This document shows, piece by piece, positions 56,559 through 64,000 of a DNA stretch of 64,000 nucleotides. Both the position numbers and the translations under genes were made by a program. A model generated the notes under the pieces. That model was not told the DNA's origin. It saw only the letters and a list, made by a program, of their open reading frames with translations, and did no database searches. Source of the DNA: Ignavibacteria bacterium (GTDB lineage: Bacteria > Bacteroidota > Ignavibacteria > Kapaibacteriales > UBA961); contig JADJXV010000015.1 in assembly GCA_016720145.1 (NCBI GenBank), positions 1 to 64,000 of the forward strand. The letters are read 5' to 3'. Position 1 is the first letter of the stretch, and every line of letters starts with the position of its first letter.

Positions 56559-56963
56559 TTAAAATGTATCTATAACATCTTTATTAATTTGGAGATAATC
56601 TTTAACAATTACACCTTCTTTAGGATTGTATTTGCATCTTTGATTCAACATAGTATGAAAACTTTCTTTTTTTGTAAACTTCTTGCCTTTTTCATCTCTA
56701 AATAGTTCAAATGCAATTTTTGTTAATTGACTTTTTTTGTATGCGAATACCGGACTTCCTGGACTTGTTTTCTCATCAGCTAAAATTGCAGCTAAACGTG
56801 ATTTTACAATATGTGGAAATTTACGTTTTTTACCTATAGAAGCACCAATTAATAATAATTTTTCTAGCTCATTAATCTGCTCTAAAATTGTAGGTTTAAA
56901 TTCATGTATAGCTTTAACAATGTCGTTGTGAGATTCATTGTAACCAGTTAAAATATGATTCAA
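56559..56963 (-). CDS. Hypothetical protein in the recombination module
   Basis: A 134-residue, lysine-rich, soluble protein of mixed helices (FKPTILEQINELEKLLLIGA, then FAYKKSQLTKIAFELFRDEK). No recognised domain. It resembles small unannotated proteins that accompany Bacteroidota integrative elements between xis and int, which is a context-based impression. It probably shares a transcript with the gene at 56989. Confidence 0.6.
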   Translation of the reverse strand: MNHILTGYNESHNDIVKAIHEFKPTILEQINELEKLLLIGASIGKKRKFPHIVKSRLAAILADEKTSPGSPVFAYKKSQLTKIAFELFRDEKGKKFTKKESFHTMLNQRCKYNPKEGVIVKDYLQINKDVIDTF

Positions 56964-56988
56964 GTAGAATATTTGTTTTTTTATAAGT

Positions 56989-57231
56989 TTATGCTGAATA
57001 ATCTGGATTATTTGTTAATTCACTAATAAAAGGCGAAAAACCTTTGAGCGTATTCCAAATACCAAAAATTGTAGTTTGTGGATCAGCGACTTTAGTTTTT
57101 TCAAATAATTCTAACATATATTCAGGAGCCAGAATCATAGCAACATTTGGATAATCCCCTGCAATTTCTAATACATCATTTCTGTATTTAATCTCATCCT
57201 GTGCTTTAGTAAATTTATGTTTTTGAGTCAT
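56989..57231 (-). CDS. Hypothetical protein in the recombination module
   Basis: An 80-residue soluble protein (EIKYRNDVLEIAGDYPNVAM, then ELFEKTKVADPQTTIFGIWN). No family is recognised. It ends 25 bases before the start of the next minus-strand gene (56963), suggesting one operon. GGAGAA lies just upstream of the ATG on the coding strand. Confidence 0.55.
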   Translation of the reverse strand: MTQKHKFTKAQDEIKYRNDVLEIAGDYPNVAMILAPEYMLELFEKTKVADPQTTIFGIWNTLKGFSPFISELTNNPDYSA

Positions 57232-57497
57232 GATTATTCTCCGACTAAGTAAAAATGGATTTTTATATAATTATCTGTATTTATAGCGGACATTATTATA
57301 ATGTCGTAATTAGTTATTACTCATTGAATTAAGTATTCGTATTGTAAAGAACTAAACAAAATCTTCTAATATTTCTCATCTCGATAAAACTTAAATATTC
57401 GATAAAAGTTGAATCTAACATAGTATAGTGAAGGATTTGAAAACACCCTAAAAGCTAAGATAATTTTCGTAGAGGTTCAATAAATAGATTCAATCAT

Positions 57498-58805
57498 TTA
57501 AAGTAACTTGTTAGAATTAATACGTTTGCTTTCATCGCTAAAACCTCCGAGATAGTTTTCAGTTGTTTTAAGTTCTGCATGCCCAAGAGCTTCGCTAATT
57601 TCTGCAATCGAAACGCCGCTTCTTTGCATGACCGTTGCGTATGAATGTCTTGCTACGTATGTGGTTAGGTCTATCTGCAAATTAAGCTTTGTTCCTATCT
57701 TATGGAGTGCTTTATTTAATTGGCGCAAGAGTGACAGTTTGGCTGTGAACTGGTCTTGAGGAGTTTCCTTGCCATTCATAAAAGGAAAAACATAGCTATC
57801 TTTCGAATCATTCCCATGTCTTTCAATAATTAACTTAATCAATTCAGTCGGTTCAGTATCAAGTTCAATTAGAATTTTTGTCTTATCCTTCTTCTGCTGT
57901 GTCTTTTGACGTGAAAATTCAATGGAGCAACCATTGGAATGAAATTTTATTTCTTTGTAGCTCAATTTAATAATATCGGCTATATTCATCCCATTGCATA
58001 AATATGAAAAAGTCCATAAGTCTTTTGCTCGTTGTTCTAATTCAGATAGAGTATAGTAGTTGCGTATGGAACGTACTTCGGTTATAGTTAAAGCACGTTT
58101 GTTTTTCGTTGCGGTCGGTGGAGTAAATCCATCTTTTCCGAAAGGGTAGGGAAGTGAAGGGTTTTGTTTGCGTTCGATGTTCACAATCCGGCGCAAAGCT
58201 CTCAGGTATATTCCTTGCGTACTTGGTGACACTTTCACTGCCGTTAATGCCGTTTCGTACCGTTTTAGCCATTGCAGTGTAATTTCCTCAAATCTCAATT
58301 TTGGTGGTTTTATATCGGCTTGCTTTTTGCCGGATTTATTGCTTTTTGAATGTTCCAATAGTTTCCCGTTACAGAACGCTGCAATACTTCTCATGGTGGT
58401 TTTATAGATATTAGCATTTCCGATAAAACCTCCGTTTTCGAGTTCGCCAATCACATCACGAAACGTAGAAAATACATCGCGTTCGTTAGTGCTGGTTGAT
58501 TCCTTATAAAAAGCACGTCGGAACGCTTCAGGTGTGAATTCAGGTAGGGAGTCAAAAACGTTTTCAGCAAAAGTTTTGACCACGCCAAGTTGAAAGAATA
58601 GTTCTTTTTCTTCGGTGGTCTTACGTTCTCCATACATAGCACGTTTGTATAGTTCTTCAGTTGCCTCAAGAGGAGTCTTGAAATAATACCGTGCTTTCTT
58701 GATTGTGATACGTACTCGAAAAGGGTGTTTACCGTTTTTCATTGCCTCACGTGTGTCGAGCCAAACCACGATTAACCGAGCCGAAACTTTGTTATCTGTT
58801 TTCAT
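57498..58805 (-). CDS. Tyrosine recombinase (integrase) of the 45-kb element
   Basis: About 435 residues. An N-terminal arm-binding domain (KVSARLIVVWLDTREAMKNG) and a SAM-like core-binding domain precede the catalytic domain with ARHSYATVMQRSGVSIAEIS (His-x-x-x region), LGHAELKTTENYLGGF (His and the nucleophile Tyr). The first catalytic Arg usually found before this is not obvious: the segment reads SYLCNGMNIADI. I start at ATG 58805 (MKTDNKVSARL) rather than 58856, because the extra 17 codons would be encoded by the terminal repeat GTCGCACACTTTTCGCACAC. It lies 200 bases from attR and reads into the element. Confidence 0.88.
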   Translation of the reverse strand: MKTDNKVSARLIVVWLDTREAMKNGKHPFRVRITIKKARYYFKTPLEATEELYKRAMYGERKTTEEKELFFQLGVVKTFAENVFDSLPEFTPEAFRRAFYKESTSTNERDVFSTFRDVIGELENGGFIGNANIYKTTMRSIAAFCNGKLLEHSKSNKSGKKQADIKPPKLRFEEITLQWLKRYETALTAVKVSPSTQGIYLRALRRIVNIERKQNPSLPYPFGKDGFTPPTATKNKRALTITEVRSIRNYYTLSELEQRAKDLWTFSYLCNGMNIADIIKLSYKEIKFHSNGCSIEFSRQKTQQKKDKTKILIELDTEPTELIKLIIERHGNDSKDSYVFPFMNGKETPQDQFTAKLSLLRQLNKALHKIGTKLNLQIDLTTYVARHSYATVMQRSGVSIAEISEALGHAELKTTENYLGGFSDESKRINSNKLL

Positions 58806-58833
58806 TGTTCTAATGTAATTATTCCTAAAAAAA

Positions 58834-58895
58834 GTCGCACACTTTTCGCACACCAAACGTTTTTAATGGTCTTAGTCGCACACTTTTCGCACACT
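58834..58895 (+). promoter_or_regulatory. Two probable integrase arm-type sites (right end)
   Basis: GTCGCACACTTTTCGCACAC occurs at 58834 and 58875, 41 bases apart (about four helical turns), in the same orientation as the left-end copy at 14203. They sit in the integrase promoter region, so integrase binding could also repress its own gene. Confidence 0.6.
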
Positions 58896-59011
58896 AATTT
58901 AAGAAAGAAACCGTAAAAGGTACATAAAATCATTTGCTTGTAAGTACTTATTTATCAAACACCTTTACAAACATAAACATACAAATCATACTAAACAAGT
59001 AATATTTATGT

Positions 59012-59059
59012 ACAGCCTTCTAAGCTGTGGGCCACAAGTTCGAATCTTGTCGGGCGTAC
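59012..59059 (+). repeat. attR: 48-bp copy of the tRNA-Arg 3' half
   Basis: Identical to 14081-14128. The tRNA 5' half is missing here, so this is a partial tRNA copy and not a gene. It marks the right boundary of the integrative element and is followed by chromosomal sequence. Confidence 0.9.
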
Positions 59060-59066
59060 ACAAGTT

Positions 59067-59106
59067 AAGCCCTTTGTAAGCATTTGTTTACAAAGGGTTT
59101 TTTTTT
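59067..59106 (+). terminator. Terminator after attR
   Basis: CCCTTTGTAA (59070-59079) pairs with TTTACAAAGGG (59087-59097), followed by a run of nine T. It is the original chromosomal terminator of the tRNA-Arg gene, displaced by the insertion. Confidence 0.8.
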
Positions 59107-59800
59107 GTGGTGAATTGATATGAGGGAAGAACTCTAGCGCAATCGTTGAATTCTCATGAGAAATGTATTGTTCTCGCAAAACCTAGAAAAAATATAAATT
59201 GCTGTTATCTTGAGTTCATGGTTACCATTGCAGACAACCAAATACTGTCAACATAAGAAATAGGAATTTGCTTAGTGCGTATAGGCAATCTGTTATTGAC
59301 AGACTTGGCATTCATCCATTATTCCAACAGCTAACACAATGATAATAGTCGAGTTGTCATTATCGATTCTATGTGCAATTACTAAACGATTGAAACCGTT
59401 GGACCGATTGTATCGTGCGTATTAGAAATGGTTAAAACCATTCTCAGTTCTCAAAACCGTTAAAACGGTTTATGAATCCTTATCGCGACTCTTGACCCCA
59501 TGATTAAAATCATGGGCTATGTTTTTACCTTGTGTCATTGTTTATGATAGAGTCGGGTTTCCGCCAATTGGGAAATCAGCATAAAGAACGACTTACTATC
59601 ATCCTGAGCTTGCCTATGATTGCTCAATTACTTGCCTATTTCTTCTTAAGTTGATCGCATTGGCTGAAAACCTCACCTCCACTCCCAACCTTGCCGCACT
59701 CAAAGAATATCCCTATTATCGCAGAATAAAACAAACGCCGCCCAACAGTACGTAATTACTAACGATATACATCCTAACCACATCAATCATCAAATCTGCC
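59107..59800. other. Non-coding region with three short palindromes
   Basis: About 690 bases without a gene. Three palindromes sharing a TTAAAA centre lie at 59427-59442 (AATGGTTAAAACCATT), 59454-59471 (AAACCGTTAAAACGGTTT) and 59497-59516 (CCCATGATTAAAATCATGGG). They look like dispersed intergenic repeats rather than terminators. Confidence 0.6.
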
Positions 59801-60190
59801 ATGTCAAAGAAAAAACCAACCCAAATAACAGAACGATACTACACCAACAAGCTGACGAACGCTCTCCTGAACGGTTCGCCCATGTCGCTTGCACGCTATC
59901 AGTATGAATTAGAAGAGCAAATCGAGGAATTAAAAGTAATCATGCACGAAGACAATAACGATCTTCTGATGACTCTCACCGAAAATTCCGGCGATGTAGC
60001 AATGCTGCTCATCCTCAAAGACGACTCGGTCTATTGCAATGAAGATGCCCGGGACAAATTACGAGACCTCTGGAAAGAATCCTACGAATATAATATACAA
60101 CTAATCATCCCTGGAATGGTAGAAGACCTCTGCGTGGATTGCTTACCTATGTTTGCGTGTATGTATGTGACTCAGGACGAGGGTACGTAG
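59801..60190 (+). CDS. Hypothetical protein
   Basis: A 129-residue acidic soluble protein (YQYELEEQIEELKVIMHEDN, then GDVAMLLILKDDSVYCNEDA). No signal peptide, membrane segment or recognised domain; three cysteines occur near the end (EDLCVDCLPMFAC). Base composition is less AT-rich than the element's genes and similar to the left chromosomal flank, supporting a chromosomal location. The start at ATG 59801 follows an ATCTGCC stretch without a clear Shine-Dalgarno, as is common in Bacteroidota. Confidence 0.6.
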   Translation: MSKKKPTQITERYYTNKLTNALLNGSPMSLARYQYELEEQIEELKVIMHEDNNDLLMTLTENSGDVAMLLILKDDSVYCNEDARDKLRDLWKESYEYNIQLIIPGMVEDLCVDCLPMFACMYVTQDEGT

Positions 60191-60375
60191 GAGTAAACCC
60201 TCATACCCCCCCATGCGAATCATGCGCCTAACGGCGACGATTACACTGTGGCTGAGATGTAAGTTGTAGATAGTAGGGAGGAGGTGTTAGTGTATCTTGG
60301 AAGGGGTGAAAATTCATTTTGTTGCATACATGATTATGTGTAGTTTAGCTGAAAAAATAGTCAGACAAGAAAGCA

Positions 60376-60660
60376 ATGGACAAGCTAAGCAAAGCACAGC
60401 GCAGAAAGAATATGCAAGCCGTGAAAAGTACAGGCTCTGCAATCGAAATAATGCTCGCGAAAGAACTCTGGAAAAGAGGGTATCGGTATAGAAAAAATAA
60501 TACTTCCGTATTTGGCAAACCTGACCTGACTTTCAAAAAACTGAAAATCGCCGTGTTTGTCGATGGAGAGTTCTGGCATGGCAAAAATTGGGAAATTCGC
60601 AAGCAAGACCATAAATCAAACAAGAAATTTTGGTATCCGAAAATTGTACGCATAATCTAG
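60376..60660 (+). CDS. Vsr-like very-short-patch-repair endonuclease, shortened at the C-terminus
   Basis: A 94-residue frame starting MDKLSKAQRRKNMQAVKSTG, typical of Vsr. The active-site regions GKPDLTFKKLKIAVFVDGEFWHGKNW (Asp in KPDL, His in FWHG) and NKKFWYPKI are present. Vsr proteins are usually 130-150 residues; here the frame stops at KIVRII, so the C-terminal helix and RFW strand are missing. Vsr normally nicks T:G mismatches created next to a C5-methyltransferase site; no such methyltransferase is adjacent. It is probably a relic of a restriction-modification locus that includes the next two genes. Confidence 0.75.
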   Translation: MDKLSKAQRRKNMQAVKSTGSAIEIMLAKELWKRGYRYRKNNTSVFGKPDLTFKKLKIAVFVDGEFWHGKNWEIRKQDHKSNKKFWYPKIVRII

Positions 60661-60750
60661 TTAATCCCTAACCTAACTTCAATTATCCAAAGTTTTAAAA
60701 GTTATTTATATCAATTGAATCTATCATAAAACTTATCCTACCAATACATT

Positions 60751-61524
60751 ATGCCACGGAATGAAAATTGGACTCGCGAGCAAACTATTATAGCGTTAAA
60801 TCTTTATTGCAAAATTCCATTTAATAGGGTGAGTTCATCTCATCCAGACATTATTCGAATTGCAAACATTATTGGTAGAAATCCAAATGCCGTGAAAATG
60901 AAAGTGGGCAATTTCGGAAGTTTTGATCCTGAGCTAAAAGCTAAAGGAATTGTTGGTCTGGCAAATGCAAGTCGATTAGATAAAGAAGTATGGGACGAAT
61001 TCAATAGTAATTGGGAACTTCTCGCATATCATAGTGAAACGTTGATTGCACAATTTTCCAATAAACCTATTGAAGAAATAACCGGCATTATAATTGATGA
61101 TTTGCCAGTTGGGAGGGATCGCGAAACTATGGTGAAAGTGCGAGTCAATCAGTATTTTTTTCGTTCAACAATACTCTCATCATATAATCAGAAATGTTGT
61201 ATTACAGGATTATCTGTATCTGAATTATTAGTGGCAAGTCATATTATTCCATGGAGAGATAAAGATCATATTCATCATCGCCTTAATCCGCGTAATGGCT
61301 TATGTCTTAATACACTTCATGATAGAGCATTTGACCAAGGATATATAACAATTACAACTGATTATAAAGTGAAAGTATCGAAATGGTTCGATAATTACAA
61401 GCAGGATAATTCAATTGGAGAATTGTTTTTGAAATACGACAGACAAGGAATAATTTTACCTGATAGATTCCTTCCCGACAAAGAGTTTTTGGAGTATCAT
61501 TATGATAAGGTTTTTAAGAAATGA
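60751..61524 (+). CDS. HNH endonuclease (restriction-type)
   Basis: A 257-residue protein. The N-terminal ~100 residues (NWTREQTIIALNLYCKIPFN, then IGRNPNAVKMKVGNFGSFDP) form the helical DNA-binding domain usual in this family. The C-terminal HNH domain has CCITGLSVSELLVASHIIPW, then NPRNGLCLNTLHDRAFDQGY, giving the catalytic His and Asn-His pattern. It overlaps the next gene by four bases (ATGA), so both are translationally coupled. It may be the nuclease of a restriction system whose methyltransferase has been lost, or an independent nuclease. Confidence 0.85.
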   Translation: MPRNENWTREQTIIALNLYCKIPFNRVSSSHPDIIRIANIIGRNPNAVKMKVGNFGSFDPELKAKGIVGLANASRLDKEVWDEFNSNWELLAYHSETLIAQFSNKPIEEITGIIIDDLPVGRDRETMVKVRVNQYFFRSTILSSYNQKCCITGLSVSELLVASHIIPWRDKDHIHHRLNPRNGLCLNTLHDRAFDQGYITITTDYKVKVSKWFDNYKQDNSIGELFLKYDRQGIILPDRFLPDKEFLEYHYDKVFKK

Positions 61525-62276
61525 AGCATAAAATTTATAATGAGGATCATAGTATTGAAATCAGGGATTCTGATATACCAGAAAAAGATTTTGAAATATC
61601 GGGTGAGAATTACAACTTTATCTTTAAAGTAGAGAACAACTTACCAAATTCTGTTCCACAATTCAATGAGATGACATACAAACCATTAGGAGGAATTTCT
61701 AAAATCACTTATCGACTACAAAAATTGATTGATGAACTAAAGTTGATTTTTACCTTTACGTCAGTTCAATCAAATCAATTATGGAAGAACTTAAAAATGA
61801 TAGATGGCGATTTACCGGAATTACTTGCCTATGCGCTCTTGTACAGGTATAAGTATCAAAAGGTTACTATGGTAGAAGTGGCTGAATTGCTTGAAAATTC
61901 TGACCCGATGAATTTTTATAATGGTGAAAAATCAGTACAAAAGCTTTATGAGTATAAATTAAAGAGATTCCTAGCCGAATGCGCGATGGGTATGACTGCG
62001 GAAACTCCTTGGCATGGAATGTACGATACCACAGGCGGTGTAATTATCTGTAAAAAAGATGGAGATATAGTTTGCTTTCATATCTATGATTTTAATCTTT
62101 TTAGAGAGTATTTGTTACGTAATACAAAGTTTGAACAGTCTTCAACAGGTGAAGACGAAGACAATCCCGGAACTCCACGAATAAAAAAAGGTACAAAGAA
62201 ATACTACTATGGATGGCTTTATGAGGAAGAGGGAAAACTATTCTTTAAACTTAATCTCCAAACTAGATTTAAATAG
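61521..62276 (+). CDS. HpaII-family restriction endonuclease-like protein, C-terminal region only
   Basis: A 251-residue protein. Its C-terminal ~150 residues look like the HpaII family (LYEYKLKRFLAECAMGMTAE, GGVIICKKDGDIVCFHIYDF, FREYLLRNTKFEQSS, and the end KLFFKLNLQTRFK). HpaII enzymes are about 350 residues with an N-terminal nuclease core containing a G-F-S-I-K-S motif; I do not see that core here. The first 40 residues are unrelated-looking and rich in Asp/Glu. It may be an HpaII target-binding half coupled to the HNH nuclease upstream. Family assignment is from recognition only. Confidence 0.65.
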   Translation: MKHKIYNEDHSIEIRDSDIPEKDFEISGENYNFIFKVENNLPNSVPQFNEMTYKPLGGISKITYRLQKLIDELKLIFTFTSVQSNQLWKNLKMIDGDLPELLAYALLYRYKYQKVTMVEVAELLENSDPMNFYNGEKSVQKLYEYKLKRFLAECAMGMTAETPWHGMYDTTGGVIICKKDGDIVCFHIYDFNLFREYLLRNTKFEQSSTGEDEDNPGTPRIKKGTKKYYYGWLYEEEGKLFFKLNLQTRFK

Positions 62277-62751
62277 ATTTCCCCGCAACCAAGCAGTTAC
62301 CCCGCCCTGCCCATCAACACCTCCAAATCAAAGATCCCGCTCACCCGTAATACGTGTGCGTGTGTATTACTTATGTAGCTCTACATTACACACCATCTCT
62401 ACACAATACGTTCGCTTGATACTGTAAAGCTACTCCTTCTGCATATAACTAAAGGCACGCGAATATTTGCACGTTCGATGGATGAATTATCCTGCAAGAC
62501 GTTTCATAGGTACGTGTTGGCTATCGGTTTGAGAAACCGATCGGACAGGAAATACTAACAGGAAGTAGTATTCCCAAGCGATTGTGGAGCGATTTGAAAA
62601 AGAAGCTGACGCAGGAAGGAAGTCAAGTGTACGACAATATCGTACAACTGAAATTTGAAGCAGCTGATGGTAAAAAATATGCAACTGATTGAGAATTACA
62701 CCTATAAGAATCCCCCCAAACATGCAGAACGAAATATATTGGCTCTTTCTC
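62277..62751. other. Intergenic region, nothing supported
   Basis: About 475 bases after the restriction-like operon. A short stretch near 62580-62690 (GATTGTGGAGCGATTTGAAAA onwards) may be the remnant of a gene but is too short to assign. The palindromic array begins at its end. Confidence 0.4.
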
Positions 62752-62985
62752 GAACAAACAGGTCGCACCTACGGCGCTTCAATCAACCTTAGGCATTCAT
62801 GTGCTACAAACAGGTCGCACCTACGGCGCTAAATCAACCATCGACATCCATTCCTACAAACATGTCGCACCTACGGCGCTAAATCAACCATCTACCTTCA
62901 TTCCTACAAACATGTCGCACCTGCGGCGCTAAATCAACCATCGACCTTCATTCCTACAAACAGGTCGCACCTACGGCGCTAATCA
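62752..62985. repeat. Five-copy REP-like array, core GTCGCACCTACGGCGCT
   Basis: Cores start at 62762, 62813, 62864, 62914 and 62964 (51, 51, 50 and 50 bases apart), each followed by AAATCAACCATC and preceded by CCTACAAACA. GCGCC-GTA-GGTGCG forms an imperfect palindrome on the opposite strand. The roughly 50-base period is close to that of the arrays near positions 68 and 619, suggesting related mobile palindromes. Confidence 0.8.
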
Positions 62986-63162
62986 AACCACCGGTATTCT
63001 AAATCCACCACTCCCACCACCACCTGCACCCCCCCCCATATCATAATCCTGCAAACATTACCCAATATTATGTAACACCTTACAATTCTAGCTTGTGTAA
63101 TTTTGAATTGTACAGTCAGGCTTTAAAGCCTTTCGTTTTCTCACGAATATTCAATACATAAA

Positions 63163-63708
63163 ATGAAAAATATCGGTTTTACAGTATTTCTTCTTATTGC
63201 TAGTTCGCTAACGGCGTATTCGCAGACAAACGTACAGTCAGAACTACCCACAACGCTTACAACTTCCCGAGAAATGTCCAATATTGAGGATGAAATCCAT
63301 TGGAGTATAGATTCGAGCGGAGACATCTCTCGAGTTGATCCATCAGGTGGACAAGAAATAGTTCTGATAGGTAATGAAAGCGCTGAAGAGAATACTAATA
63401 CAAGCACTACCGACGACGCATTGACAAGCAGCGAAGGAGAGTATCCAACCACTATGGATTTCACTATTTATCCAAACCCCTCAACAGATATATCCAGTAT
63501 TGACTACTCGATTCCAACACGAAAACATATATCGATCAAGGTCTATAATGCATTAGGCGCTGAGATTGCTACCATCCAAGATGGTGTGCAATATCAAGGA
63601 CAACATTCCATGAAAATAGAATCAGCCACTATGGATGTAGGAATGTATGTCGTACGATTTGCAGCCGACACTGATGTCACGTATAAGAAATTTGTAGTAG
63701 CACGATGA
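63163..63708 (+). CDS. Small secreted protein with T9SS sorting domain
   Basis: A 181-residue protein with a signal peptide (ending SLTAYSQT), a short acidic Ser/Thr/Glu-rich mature region (residues about 22-100), and a full T9SS sorting domain (MDFTIYPNPSTDISSIDYSI, then GMYVVRFAADTDVTYKKFVV). Thus nearly half of the protein is the export signal. No enzymatic motif is seen. Possible roles are a surface peptide or a component needing T9SS anchoring; nothing more can be said from sequence. Confidence 0.8.
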   Translation: MKNIGFTVFLLIASSLTAYSQTNVQSELPTTLTTSREMSNIEDEIHWSIDSSGDISRVDPSGGQEIVLIGNESAEENTNTSTTDDALTSSEGEYPTTMDFTIYPNPSTDISSIDYSIPTRKHISIKVYNALGAEIATIQDGVQYQGQHSMKIESATMDVGMYVVRFAADTDVTYKKFVVAR

Positions 63709-63900
63709 TGTCCTTGGTACTATTCGTTATGCAGATTGTAAGATGCGGAAACTTTTCGTGATGTATGAATAATGTAAATAATTACCCAATGTTATGTAAC
63801 ATATATCACGCCAAATTACCCGAATTTTGCTCTTAGTAATAGCAATTACAAACGCACATTTTCAAACAAACTATTGTATCATTTTTAAGAAAGTATTGTA

Positions 63901-64000
63901 TGGCAGAGATTAAGATTGAAAAGAAAAAAAAGGTTTGGCCCTGGGTATTAGCCGGTCTTGGTATCGTTATACTCGTGATAGCGGTAATGGTGTCTCGTGA
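63901..64000 (+). CDS. Membrane protein, N-terminus only (cut by window end)
   Basis: The frame opens at ATG 63901 with MAEIKIEKKKKVWPWVLAGL, then a hydrophobic segment GIVILVIAVMV and SR before the window ends. A short basic cytoplasmic start followed by one membrane helix is clear. The rest of the protein, and so its function, is outside the window. Confidence 0.55.

Larger units (their letters stand above)
14129..59059. mobile_element. 45-kb integrative element in tRNA-Arg carrying defence genes
   Basis: The element is bounded by identical 48-bp tRNA segments (14081-14128 and 59012-59059). A tyrosine recombinase (57498-58805) and an excisionase-like HTH gene (56015-56359) lie at the right end, and a 20-bp motif lies inside both ends (14203, 58834, 58875). 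Inside are antiviral-type genes, several insertion sequences, T9SS exoproteins and helper genes. I see no conjugation genes (no relaxase, coupling protein or type IV secretion), no phage structural genes and no obvious replication initiator. It is therefore either a mobilisable or passive genomic island or a degraded element. Confidence 0.85.

Noticed and set aside
58806..58856. Upstream start for the integrase at 58856
   Set aside because: The added residues are encoded by the terminal repeat motif, and the normal N-terminus begins at MKTDNK (58805).
59012..59059. A second tRNA-Arg gene
   Set aside because: Only the 3' half is present; the acceptor 5' strand and D arm are missing, so it is an att copy.
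60297..60491. 64-codon frame overlapping the Vsr-like gene
   Set aside because: It overlaps the Vsr coding sequence in another frame and lacks any feature.
62487..62768. 93-codon minus-strand frame running into the palindromic array
   Set aside because: Its start lies in the repeat array and the sequence shows no conserved pattern.

Overview
The window looks like a chromosome segment from a moderately AT-rich member of the Bacteroidota/Chlorobiota group, most likely an Ignavibacteria- or Kapabacteria-type organism. This rests on many secreted proteins ending in type IX secretion (T9SS/Por) C-terminal sorting domains, PKD/Ig-like and kelch/BNR-type exoproteins, Bacteroidota-type insertion sequences and a Bacteroidota-type tyrosine recombinase. 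The species assignment is inference.

Left flank (1-14.1 kb) is ordinary chromosome: a decayed REP-associated Y1 transposase with palindromic repeats and two copies of a cyclase 3' end, a secreted subtilisin, a giant PKD/metalloprotease exoprotein, pyrB (aspartate carbamoyltransferase), an ABC exporter, a frameshifted kelch/Omp28-like exoprotein, then tRNA-Arg(TCT).

The central 45 kb (about 14,129-59,059) is an integrative element. It starts at the 3' end of the intact tRNA-Arg gene and ends at an exact 48-bp copy of the tRNA 3' half, next to a tyrosine recombinase and an excisionase-like HTH protein. A 20-bp motif, probably integrase arm sites, lies just inside both ends. Cargo in order: an IS1380 pseudo-element, a helical-repeat protein and small genes, duplicated T9SS subtilisins, then an operon of a STAS/GHKL ATPase, a DUF4325-like protein, an HExxH zinc-peptidase-like protein, a dCTP deaminase-like protein, a membrane protein, an unknown protein and an amino-methyltransferase (interrupted by an IS3 element; best candidate for an undescribed system). 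Next come an MBOAT/SGNH acylation pair, an AAA ATPase split by a second IS3 copy, a DRT1-type reverse transcriptase-nitrilase, a DUF262-HNH protein, a type IIG (MmeI-like) restriction-modification enzyme, nested ISL3 (ISAon1-like) and IS1182 elements, a BNR-type T9SS protein and the recombination module. Three arrays of a 22-23 bp repeat punctuate the element.

Right flank (59.1-64 kb) returns to the chromosome: short palindromes, a hypothetical gene, remnants of a restriction system (Vsr-like, HNH, HpaII C-terminal-like, no methyltransferase), a five-copy palindromic repeat array, a small T9SS protein and the start of a membrane protein.

Several genes carry single-base frameshifts, one in a run of seven C. 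The two IS3 copies differ largely by small indels, so some frameshifts may be sequence errors rather than biology.
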